Shown: piece by piece, positions 54,727 to 64,000 of the stretch
Layout of the letters: each line of letters begins with the position of its first letter
Numbering within the stretch: position 1 is the stretch's first letter
NCBI GenBank assembly: GCA_030867185.1
Contig: CM061489.1
Coordinates: 43,289,405 to 43,353,404, forward strand
Direction: 5' to 3'
Origin: Tagetes erecta
Lineage: Eukaryota; Streptophyta; Magnoliopsida; Asterales; Asteraceae
Length of the DNA stretch: 64,000 bases
Program-made: the position numbers and the translations under genes
Notes under the pieces: model-generated
Told to the model about the DNA's origin: nothing
Databases searched by the model: none
Seen by the model: only the letters and a program-made list of their open reading frames with translations

Positions 54727-57700
54727 CCGTTGAAAATGCAGGTGCGCCCAAGAAGACCTGTCAACGCATGGTTTGTTGATAGTGGGTGCAGCCGGCATAT
54801 GACAGGCAATCATGCCTTGCTTCAATATTTCAAGCAGAAAAATGGTACTCATGTTGCATTTGGACGAGATGCTGGTGGGAAAATCACTGGTGAAGGAACT
54901 GTGTCCAATGGGATAATTAGCTTTGATAAACTCAACTACTGTGCCCAGTTGAACTTTAATTTCCTAAGTGTTTCCCAAATTTGTGACAAATCATATCAAC
55001 TCTATTTGATGATTCTTTCTGTTATATACTCAAACCAGGTTTTAAGATTGCCAATGAATGGGTTGTGGTTAAAGCTCCAAGAGATCATGATGTATACAAG
55101 CTTGATATGTCTCAGATCGATGCCGAAACTAAAACAACTTGTCTCAATTCTCATGCATCAAATAATGAGGGTACGCTTTAGCATAGACGGCTGAGACATT
55201 CAAACTTCAGAAACATGAACAAACTGGTGTCAGGAAATCATGCTGTGGGAATACCGTCAAAGAAATTCTCCACAACTGATCACTGCTCAGCATGTCTGAA
55301 AGGAAAACATCATCGAATGTCTTTTAAGTCCAAGCTCGAAAACTCCATTTCTAAACCTTACAGATGCTTCATATGGATCTTTTCGGACAGACAAATGTTC
55401 AAAGCATTGGAAAGAAATCTTACTGTTTAGTCATCATTGATGATTTTACACGATTTTCTTGGGTTTATTTATTGCATGCTAAATCTGAAACTGCTGAGTT
55501 GTTAACAGAATTTATTATAAAAGTTGAAAACCAACTGGATGCAAAATTAAAAATTTTGAGAAGTGACAATGGAACGAAATTTAAAAATATTAATGTGGAT
55601 TCGTTTTGTGCATAAAAGGGGATTGCACGTCAGTTTTGTGATCCACAAACTCCTCAGCAGAATGGAGTTGCAGAACGGAAAAATCGGACACTAATTGAAG
55701 CTGCAAGATCTATGCTAGCAGATGCTAAACTTCCTATCACATTCTGGGACAAAGCAATTGCTACCACCTGCTTTGTACAAAACAGGGCACTATTGGTTGC
55801 GGACAAACATAAAGCTCCTTACGAGTTGTTATTTGGGAGAAAACCGAATATTTCTTATTTGAATGCGTTTGGTTGTCCTGTTACTATTCTAAATTCAAGT
55901 GATAATCTCAGTAAATTTGAGTCAAAATCTGATGACGGTTTCTTTCTTGGATACTCATCAATATCTAAAGCATATCGTGAGTTAAATAGACGTACTAATG
56001 TTGTCCTTGAATCCATAAATGTTAAGTTTTTAGAAAACTCTTTTCCATCAGTGGCTCATGGTCCCGAATTTGATTTAGATTCGTTATCCAAATCTTTCAA
56101 CTCTAACCTGTTTGATTTTTCAGGAAAATCAAAGAAGGAACCAGGAGATTTAGGATCTTTCAGTGACGATTTAGACAATGATGACAATGATGATCTCACT
56201 TCTGAGTATCCGTTCATGTCTTTTCATGATCCTAATGTTGAATCCTCCAATCAAACACAAAGTCCATCTGTTTCTCAAGAGGCTCAAGAATCAAACAATC
56301 AAGAAGATGTTTCAAATCCGCAAAATTCTCCTAATGATGGTGGATCTGTTCATAATCAACCATCGTCAGACCCGAATGTTGAAGTTACACCAGAATCTTT
56401 TGATTACTTCATCAATTCACCAGAACAAGTTTCTAATTTTACTCCGCACACTTCTACAATCCTGCAAGATCTATCGAATCTGAATGACTCTAATCTAGAG
56501 ACACAAATACAAGGTGAAGAAATTCCAACTCACCGTGTTCAATAGAATCATCCTATATCTCAAATTATAAGTCCTTTGAATCAAAGAACTATAAGAAGTC
56601 AGACTGAACATGCAAATATCTGTCTCTACTCATGTTTTCTTTATAAAGTGGTACCGAAGAACATTTCAGAGGCGTTGCAAGATAACAGCTGGATAGAAGC
56701 AATGCAGGAGAAAATGCTATTGGTACAAGATGGTTGTACAAGAACAAGCCAGATGAACGTGGCATTGTTGTGAGAAATAAAGCCAGACTAGTTGCACAGG
56801 GTTACACTCAAGAAACATGTATTGACTATGAAGAAGTGTTTGCTCTGGTCGCTCGATTAGAAGTTATTCGCGTTTTTCTAGCATATGCCTCATTCATGAA
56901 TTTCAAGGTGTACCAAATGGATATCAATGGCGCATTTTTGTATGGACCAATTACCGATGATGTGTACGTCAGTAGCCTCCACGATTTGAAGACCCTGAGT
57001 ACCCACATCGTGTATACAAACTGAGCAAAGCTTTATACGGTCTACATCAAGCTCCAAGGATTTGGTACGAGATGTTATCAAAACATCTACTCGAACATGG
57101 TTTTACCAGAGGTCAGACTGATCCAACTTTATTCATGAAGCGGGATAATGCAGATCTTTTATGTGTTCAAGTGTATGTGGATGATATCATCTTCGGATCA
57201 AAAAGTTCGTCCATGTGCAAACAATTCGAGGAAATCATGAAAACCAGATTTCAGATGAGTTCTATGGGGGAGATCAATTTCTTCCTTGGATTGTGATAGT
57301 TCGAGATGAACCGAGCTTGGATCTAGATCTGAGATTGTTTGGGGATGTTGTTTGCGATCAGTGATGCGGAAACTCACTAATCATGTATTGATGTTTGAAT
57401 GTTCATGAAGATCAATGCAAGGTATGATGAAGATTGGTGATAATATGAATAGGTTCTTGTATTAGATCTTTGTGAAGGTTACAAAGGATATGGAATTAAA
57501 TGCAGGCAACTCTTAATCACAACTGACCTAGGTGATGGTATTTACAGTCCATACCATTCACCTTACATTTCACCTAAACACGTGCAATTAAGTACAAACG
57601 TGCATTTAAGAACGAAAAGATTACACATATATTCTAACGTCAAATACAATTAATGAACGTCTTCACCCGTGCTTGCTCATGATGATGCTCGATATCTTCA

Positions 57701-58572
57701 CTCGCTTATATTTGGAAGGTGACATCTTCAAATAGACCCAACAGATTGCAAGTAAAATAGTCTGCAGATGGAATCTTCATTAACCACTCAAAGTTTGTTG
57801 ACAAACTGTTGAAGAAATTCAAGATGCAAGATTGTCAGACTATTAGAACCCCATCTGATGTAAGCTGCAAGATCCAACCTGATCCAAAAGGCAAATCTAT
57901 TGATGAAACACTTTACAGATCAATGATCTGTTCGCTTATGTATCTTACTACATCAAGACCAGACATCATGTATGCTGTATGTGTATGTGCAAGATATCAG
58001 TCAGATCCTAAAGAGTCGCACCTGATCCCCGTCAAATGTATATTCAGATATCTCAAAGGGAAACGTAATCTAGGTTTGTGGTATCCTTATGAAGGAAATT
58101 TTGAATTATATAGTTATTCTGATAGTGACTTTGGTGGTTGTGCTCTTGACAGGAAATCAACCACAGATGGATGTCAGTTTCTAGGTCCTCGTCTAGTCTC
58201 TTGGCAATGCAAAAAGCAGACCAATGTTTCCGTATCCACTGTAGAAGCAGAGTACATCGATGCATCTGTTGGATGTTCTCAAGTTCTGTGGTTACAAAAT
58301 CAATTGCTTGACTACGGGTTTAATTTTCTCAAAACTCCTATTTACATAGACAATACTACTGCTATGTTCATTACCGCTAATCCTGTTCAACACTAAAAAA
58401 CAAAACATATCGAAATTCGATATCATTTTCTCAGAGACAACTCTGAAAAAGGTTTAATAATTTTGATTAAAGTTCATACTGAGAAACAACTGGCAGATCT
58501 TTTCACAAAATATTTTTTTCATGACGGTTTGAATATTTAATACAATCCATAGGATTAATCAACCATGATTAA
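54727..58572 (+). pseudogene. pol: Element B pol, heavily decayed (copy 2)
   Basis: Same domains, frameshifts, RT deletion and solo LTR as 18403-22248. A copy-specific TAG replaces Trp of the LWHRR motif (55179-55181; TGG in copy 1). In some places copy 1 is the more damaged, so the two have decayed independently since duplication. Confidence 0.88.
57294..57743 (+). mobile_element. Solo LTR inside element B RT (copy 2)
   Basis: 450 bp with the same TGATAG...CCAACA ends and GATTG duplications (57289-57293, 57744-57748). Its presence in both copies shows it predates the segmental duplication. Confidence 0.88.
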
Positions 58573-59087
58573 TTCTTGTTACAAGAAAACAAAATACAAA
58601 ATCAGAAAATATAAAAAAAATCCAAAAATATAATAAGTCGTTGTCATTTAGTGTTTCACATGTCTTTTTGTTTTTGCATTGTGTGTGTGCATGAAAAAGA
58701 AAAAGAAAAGGAATATCATGTCATAAGAATCATAGTTGCAAAAGTGAGAAATGATAGATACACTTAGTATTATCTGATTCATCATTTTCAATAATGAAGA
58801 CTGATAAGTGTTAATTGATGTGCGAGACTGCTCTGGCAATTAAACTGAACAAGTAGGTTCACTGTTGACAAACTTAAAGCTTAATGATATCTATGTTAAG
58901 TTCCATTGTTATACATGTTTAAATATATCTCTTTTGATGAACTACTAGTGATGTTACTTCAAACATAATCGGGTAATGAAGCAATATAATTCAGTGTGAT
59001 GAACCACATCTGTGAGCTTTGTTGTGGTATCCACAGACCTGAAGTATTACATGAAGTCTCTTTTGAGCTTCAATGTGCAGCAAAAGA

Positions 59088-59226
59088 TTCCCAAAGTGGA
59101 ACAGAAAAGAGTCCCAAATGTGGACCATCACCAAAAATTCCAAAATGGAATTCAGAAGATTCCCAAAGGGAACGCAAGCAAAAGATAAATCCAAAAAGGA
59201 ATTCTAAAAGAAGTCCCAAAGTGGAC
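59088..59226 (+). repeat. Row of six mini-hairpins (element B)
   Basis: Same order as in element A. The fourth hairpin differs in loop and stem (TTCCCAAAGGGAA here, TTCCCAAGGGGAA in A) but still pairs; the fifth is weaker here. Indels between A and B fall in the spacers and break any reading frame. Confidence 0.7.
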
Positions 59227-59654
59227 CAAATCCCAATAAGATAGAAAACTCATTGCACACTGATTGTGTTGTAAGTGACCATGTTTTTGTTATAAGTGCA
59301 TTCTGGTTGTTGTTGATAAGGAAATAGATTGACATATGTATACATGTGGGTCACATAAGTCATTTTAATCTAACCTTAATCTCATCATGTTACTGAACAA
59401 GTAAGTGTGCCAACTCGAGCTAATTGGTATGTTTTCATATCATCACTCAACCAAACACAAGTCAAATGTCTACTATAAAATTCTCTAAAAACATGCTTCA
59501 GATAATGTTCGGTATGATCTCACTGCAATTTATAGATTCATTGCATTACATTTGTATTTAACCTTATGTGTGCTTTGTGTGTGCAGGCATGTGGATTTAT
59601 TAATGACACAATGAGATCCTTTGTAAACTTAAAAATTTCAAGAAATTTCAAGTT

Positions 59655-59664
59655 TAGGGGGAGA
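59655..59664 (+). other. Internal polypurine tract (element B)
   Basis: TAGGGGGAGA in the same position relative to pol and third ORF as in element A, again after the ATTTCAAG direct repeat. Confidence 0.6.
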
Positions 59665-60106
59665 AACAAGCTTAGAATGTCAAAAGGAAAAGAAAAACAA
59701 AAATTGATAAATACAAAAAAATCTTGTGTTGAATGAAAGGATCATGTAAGTAATGAATGAATGTAAAAATTTTTGTTTATGATTAAAACAAACCCAATTC
59801 AAATTAAAAATGCTCCAGGATATTGAAATATTGGTGGTGCAAAAATTTTCGTAACAATTGAAAATAAAATGTTGAAGTTGAAAATAAAAAATGGTGTTGA
59901 AAATGAATGTTTTGATGTGTGTTATTGATAATTAATTTTGTTGCCCTAATTCATGATTGGAAATTAATGACAAAACCCTAATTAAGGTTGTCTTGACTAA
60001 TTAATTTGTCAAGAATGTGCAGGTGCAATAAATGCAGTTGAAAAAGTCAGCAGCCAAAGAAAGTGGAAAATATGTTAAGTGTTGGAACTGTTCAAGCTAC
60101 TGTGCA

Positions 60107-60564
60107 GCCGGGTTAAGAAAAATCACCAAGTCAAGGTGTAGTTGTTTCAAGTTGTTTGTTCTTAATGATTCAATGTTTGACACGTCTCAGATGTTGACAC
60201 GACTCAACAGTGACACGTCCAAAGAGTGTTACATCATTACTTGTAATTGTTGAACTGACTAAGAATTGTGAAATGTTGTTGAGTTTCAAGTTTGACACGA
60301 CTAGAAGTGTATGACCAGACTCAACAGTGTATCACATGACCAAACTTTGACCCGTCTCAAATTTCATCTGATAAACATGTCTGAACAAATGTTGACCCGT
60401 CTCAATAGTGTGAGGTTTTAGGATGTTTGTTTGACCCGTCCACACCTTGTCACCCTTCCAAACAGTGTGTGACCCGTCCAAAAGGGTTTCACCCGTCTAA
60501 ACAGTGGATGGCCCGTCCAAGTGTTTTAGGCTAGGGTATACCCGTCTGAAAATTTTGACCCGTC
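60107..60564 (+). repeat. GACCCGTC-type motif array upstream of B third-ORF promoter
   Basis: One GCCGGGT at 60107, then about 16 motifs GA(C/A)CCGTC or GACACG(T/A)C from 60179 to 60564, ending 40 bp before the TATA. Only the ACCCG orientation is well represented; the CGGGT half seen in A is nearly absent. Confidence 0.7.
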
Positions 60565-60603
60565 CCAAATTTTAACCCTAATTCAGCCGACTCAACATAT
60601 TCA

Positions 60604-60611
60604 TATAAATA
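60604..60611 (+). promoter_or_regulatory. Internal TATA box for the B third ORF
   Basis: TATAAATA followed by a C/A-rich leader containing CACAAACACTTA, also found after the A TATA box. Confidence 0.65.
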
Positions 60612-60726
60612 CCCTGTTCACAAACACTTAACATCATTTCTTCACAAAACACCACTCGATCATAGTTGTTTCACTCAAATCTGTTTCAATCTTGTGTTTT
60701 GTATCAAGTGTTTGAGATTGAAAAAG

Positions 60727-61336
60727 GTATTTACACCATAATCGATCATCATCTTCATCACATTTCATCATTTCAGATAATCAATTTCAACGATTGATGA
60801 TGAACAGTAAAATCAACTGAAACGACACTTTGAATTTTTGCTTAAAAACTGAAATCAAATTGTTATATAGGTTAATCCGACTGTAAATCACTTACAATCA
60901 TCCGTTGAATCATCTCAAAACACCAAAAATGAACATAATCAGTAATGATGTTTTGAAAGTTTGAAACCGCCATAGTTGATCATAAGAAACAAGAACTTCA
61001 TTTTGTATCAAATGTCATGAAACATGTTCTAAGTATTAACCCAATGCTAAAACATGATTCAAATCATTCTACTTCATCAAAAGATAAAATCATCCATGAC
61101 TCAATTTTTGTCAAAAGTTATAAGTATTGACTTGTTAAAACTTGATACAACAGTTAAGTGTAATATTAATGTACAATATTTTAAACAAAATGATGTTATC
61201 AAATTGTTTTTAATCAAGGTATTAAAATGCACTACTCTTAATTATTACATTAAGGTCACTACCCTTAAAATTACTTGTTTCATTAACATGGTTATTTATC
61301 ATTTCTGATTTCTAACACATTTGTAACTGATTTCAG
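60727..61336 (+). other. Predicted 5'-UTR intron of the B third ORF
   Basis: Donor AAAAAG|GTATTT, CTAAC at 61312-61316, acceptor GATTTCAG|ATG at 61336. 610 nt, almost the same length as the A intron although the interior is diverged. Confidence 0.7.
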
Positions 61337-63326
61337 ATGAATGTCCTTAAGTATGCGCTAAAGCACAATATCGTGGCTTTGCTTAATGAATCCATTCCTG
61401 AAGCAGCCAGATATCAGGAAATGATATGCTTTCTTAACATAACTAAATACGTATATGACATGTGCGCAAAGCCAATTGTGTACATGAGGTTGATCAAATC
61501 ATTCTGGAAGACTGCTGAAGTTATCACAAATGAAGATGGAGTCTCTATTGTTTGTGGATATATTACAAAGCAGTTGCAAGTCATTGTATCTGAAGAATCC
61601 ATCAGAGGTGCTCTATTTCTGGACGAGAATGAAGCAGTTCGTTTTGTGAATATGGGACACCCTCCTGTATTTCCCAAACAGCAGTTCGTCAGAGCACGAT
61701 TGAGCAAACATTGGAAATTACTCTGCTATGTCATCGAACACTGTCTATCACGAAGAAGTGCTGGATTCGACACATTTCCATCTGACATTGCTTCTCCAAT
61801 CGTTGCCTTAACCATGAATAAGAGGTTTATTATGGCTAAGTGGATTATGAAGGGGTTTATCTTCAATCTTGTGAAGGGTAGGAGATTCAAGTTTCTCATG
61901 TATCCGAGATTTTTGTAATTGATAATCAATGAAGCTTATCCGATGATCAAAGAGAATGGTATTGCTGGTGGTATGTTTGAGACAGAGGATATGAATGCTG
62001 TGTCTTATCAAAAGATGAGCATGGGAGGTGTAGCAGATGTTGAACTATTCGACTATATGCGAGATATAGCGAATAATGAAGAAGATATCGGGGTTGAGTA
62101 TTATCATATTGCTTACGGAGAAAGATTTGATCCTCTTGAAATTATTGATGATATTCCTGATGTTTTAAAGTCTGATGATAGTGAAGAAGACACTGATGAT
62201 GATTCAGATGATAATTCTAAGGATGATAATGAATCGGGTAGTGATAGTTTTGATGATGATGATGATAATTGGAACTTGTTGAAGTTATACAGATTGCACA
62301 AGAGGTTATTGCAACTGAAGCCGAATTTGAGGCACACTCAGATAAGGAAGCAGATGTTGTTATATCCATCCCTGATCCAGTCGAAGTTCCTGTTGTATCA
62401 TCCCCTGTTGCAACACAACTGTCTGAACAACCCAAGGAGTCTTCACCAAAGGTTGATCCAGAAGTTGAGATAGATTATAATGAAGAATACAATGAAGTCA
62501 TTCATTTGAAACAAATGGTTGCCAAGCTGTTGGATGAAAATGAGAAGCTCAAAGCTTCTAATGAAAGGAAAAGAAGAGGTTGAAAGAGTACTGGGAAACG
62601 CATCTGAGAAACGATGAAGTTTTCAACAAGTTGGATGCTGAGTATGAAACACTGAAAGAGAATTTTGAAGAACTTCAAGCAGAATGCAATACACTGAAAG
62701 GTGAATAGGAGGTTCTAGGAAAATGGTTAGCTGAAAAGGATTTTAATCCTGATGCTGTTGTTGGAGTGTCTGATACTCCTAAAGACATTTCAGTTCACTA
62801 CGCACGATCATGACAATCAATCGATGTGACTGAAACAACTGACTTATCTGTCCCTATTACCGATGAAGCTGTTACTGAAGTTTTATGTGAAAAAGCTGAG
62901 GGAAAACGCAAGCTTGATGCTATTCCTAAAATCACTGAAGCTGATACACTGAGGAGAAAGGCACGAACCGAGGAGATAGCTCAGGATGAGCCGGTTCAGA
63001 CTGTGAAAGAGCATGTGGACAAGATAGTTGAAACTACTACTGAAGCTGGTCCTTCGATGACTGAACTGAGTGCTCTAACTGTTGATGATATCCCGCTGGA
63101 TCTTGAAGCTAGATTTGCATATCTTGAAAGGATGAGATATAACCAAGTTTATATGAATGGACTAACTGTCAGTCAGATAAACGAGGAATATGAAAAGTGC
63201 CTTACAACTCAAGACTATGTGATTGGTGATGAGAAGGAATTTGTAGTAGAACCGGGTGAATGGATACCACTACAAGAGAGCTTAAATGTTGATAATCTTC
63301 CTCCTGAAGAACTCTATCATCAAAAT
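61337..63326 (+). pseudogene. Element B third ORF, broken and 3'-truncated
   Basis: Homologue of the 1333-aa ORF of element A. The N-terminal domain (61337-61918) has the LIKSFWKTAEV and FLMYPRFL motifs. A TAA at 61916-61918 replaces the Gln codon of A; the frame continues to the acidic tract (about 62170-62270). There is a frameshift near 62270, another near 62580 in the coiled coil, and further stops near 62706 and 62812. The conserved C-terminal domain (63090-63326; NGLTVSQINEEYEKC) is open until the D LTR cuts it after ...YHQN. Relative to A, a short segment near 61635 is missing. Non-functional, but it proves the ORF is a lineage trait. Confidence 0.87.
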
Positions 63327-63600
63327 TGTTGGTCCATAAAGATCGTGATTTCAGTGCTATAATGACTTGTATTACAACGAAACACACTTGACACAAACAA
63401 AGAAAGTCTAATATAACCCAACACACAATAACGAGATTAAACCACACAACCGGAGGTAAATACGCTACAAAGATGAATAATATATGCTCCTAGCACCTCC
63501 AGTAAACACACACAAGACACAAAGGTTTGTATCAGGTTTTTGTCAAAGTTGCAAAAGTTACATTATCATGAAGATAAGGTTACAATATATATCAGACATA

Positions 63601-63644
63601 GGTTCGCTGATAGATTCGCTGACAACGAATCTATCTAGCGAACC
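63601..63644. repeat. Long hairpin in D LTR
   Basis: Arms of 18 and 19 nt (GGTTCGCTGATAGATTCG and its near-complement) around a 7-nt loop, with a one-base bulge. Confidence 0.85.
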
Positions 63645-63708
63645 ATATAGGTTCGCCGGGCACAATCAGGTTCGCCCGGTCGACACCAACTCAAACACTA
63701 AACTGTGC

Positions 63709-63736
63709 TACGGGCGAATATATAGATTCGCCCGTA
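63709..63736. repeat. Second hairpin in D LTR
   Basis: Perfect 11-bp stem TACGGGCGAAT/ATTCGCCCGTA with a 6-nt AT loop. Confidence 0.85.
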
Positions 63737-63812
63737 GGTTCGCTAGTACTAAAACATACAAAATATATAACACCGACATACCGGTGAGTCCGACCTATAC
63801 ATGACTATCAAT

Positions 63813-63822
63813 ACTCCCCCTA
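63813..63822 (-). other. Polypurine tract of element D
   Basis: TAGGGGGAGT on the minus strand, just inside the LTR edge at 63810. This fixes the orientation of D. Confidence 0.75.
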
Positions 63823-63875
63823 GGTTGGACCTCACCTGGGGAAGTCTTCTGTTTTAGCTCCGTCTTCTGTTGGCT

Positions 63876-64000
63876 TCAAACATGCTCAATGAACGCTCCT
63901 GCCCTTCCTTTAATTCCGGCCTGTGGATTTGTAACATCTTCAGATCCGGCCTCTTCGTCTTCACTGAATATCAGCATCGACTCTACAAACTCAGCATCGG
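63876..64000 (-). CDS. C-terminal end of an element D ORF, partial
   Basis: Open minus-strand frame from the window edge to a TGA at 63876-63878. It encodes an acidic tail (FSEDEEAGSEDVTNP) ending in FIEHV. Too short to assign; not recognisable as RNase H. It lies 54 bp from the PPT, the place of the last ORF of the element. Confidence 0.45.
   Translation of the reverse strand, partial: DAEFVESMLIFSEDEEAGSEDVTNPQAGIKGRAGAFIEHV

Larger units (their letters stand above)
22481..58803 (+). repeat. Tandem segmental duplication, copy 2
   Basis: This is the second copy of the unit of about 23.1 kb, split by the Gypsy element at 26223-39416. It has the same content in the same order, with roughly 0.3% substitutions in the stretches I compared by eye and a few 1-2 bp indels. 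Unlike copy 1, it carries on past 58803 into the natural continuation of element B, so this right edge was present before duplication and the 22480/22481 joint is the new junction. Confidence 0.93.
58573..60603 (+). other. Element B non-coding spacer between pol and third ORF
   Basis: About 2 kb without a supported gene. From 58804 it lies outside the duplicated unit. It contains the mini-hairpin row, a block well conserved with element A (59290-59470), the internal PPT and a (T)GACCCGTC-type motif cluster just before the TATA box. Confidence 0.75.
49964..63326 (+). mobile_element. Copia element B, copy 2, with its third ORF; cut by element D
   Basis: 5' LTR, PBS, leader, gag-pol remnants, solo LTR, 3' spacer and most of the third ORF. 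It extends 4.5 kb beyond the duplicated unit. It is truncated at 63326 by the LTR of element D; the 3' end and 3' LTR of B would lie beyond D. Confidence 0.88.
63327..63810 (-). repeat. LTR of element D (3' LTR in element sense)
   Basis: 484 bp, TGTTGGTCC...GACTATCA on the plus strand. It contains several GGTTCGC/GATTCGC units forming strong inverted repeats (63601-63644 and 63709-63736). Confidence 0.78.
63327..64000 (-). mobile_element. Copia-type element D, minus orientation, partial
   Basis: The LTR (63327-63810), a PPT and the start of the internal region read from the 3' end. It interrupts the B third ORF; AAAAT (63322-63326) is the expected target duplication, unverifiable because the far end is outside. 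LTR ends on the element strand are TGATAGT...ACCAACA, like the solo LTR in B. Superfamily inferred from LTR ends and PPT only. Confidence 0.75.

Noticed and set aside
1..64000. Host protein-coding or RNA genes
   Set aside because: Every supported coding segment belongs to a retroelement. I found no rRNA, tRNA or non-TE exon pattern.

Overview
This window is repeat-dense nuclear DNA of a flowering plant. It holds nested LTR retrotransposons and no recognisable host gene. The evidence is two primer-binding sites complementary to plant initiator tRNA-Met, Copia elements with SIRE/Maximus-type polyproteins, a Ty3/Gypsy chromovirus of Tekay/Del type, GT-AG introns with CTAAC branch points, and an AT-rich background. 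A daisy-family (Asteraceae) host is my guess, from remembered similarity of the long non-pol ORF to retroelement proteins of that family; it is not proven.

Layout. A segment of about 23.1 kb is present twice in direct tandem. Copy 1 begins left of the window and ends at about 22480; copy 2 runs from about 22481 to 58803 and is longer because a 13.2-kb Gypsy element (26223-39416, minus orientation, TSD TCAAC) inserted into it after the duplication. Each copy contains, in order: Copia element A (gag-pol remnant, long spacer, intact 1333-codon ORF, 3' LTR); a mosaic remnant C into which A had inserted; and Copia element B (5' LTR, PBS, leader, decayed gag-pol with a solo LTR inside RT). In copy 1, B is cut off at the duplication junction. 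In copy 2 it continues past the duplication end to its own decayed version of the long ORF (61337-63326), where a third Copia-type element D (minus orientation, LTR 63327-63810) interrupts it and runs off the window.

How the parts work together. A and B are two diverged members of one lineage with the same unusual 3' half. Downstream of pol comes a row of six tiny hairpins, then an internal polypurine tract, then a dense array of CGGGT/ACCCG motifs. The array leads into a TATA box, a short 5'-UTR exon and a roughly 600-nt intron whose AG touches the ATG of the long ORF. The long ORF therefore looks like a second transcription unit inside the retrotransposon. Its product has a conserved N-terminal domain, an acidic tract, a coiled coil, basic clusters resembling a nuclear signal and a long conserved C-terminal domain, but no signal peptide or membrane segment; I call it 'third ORF' rather than Env. 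A related motif array sits in the leader between PBS and gag of B.

The Copia gag-pol genes are broken everywhere, while the A third ORF is open in both copies and the Gypsy gag-pol is intact. The nesting order is: C first, A and B into C, solo LTR into B, tandem duplication, then the Gypsy element into copy 2. D entered B at an undetermined time.
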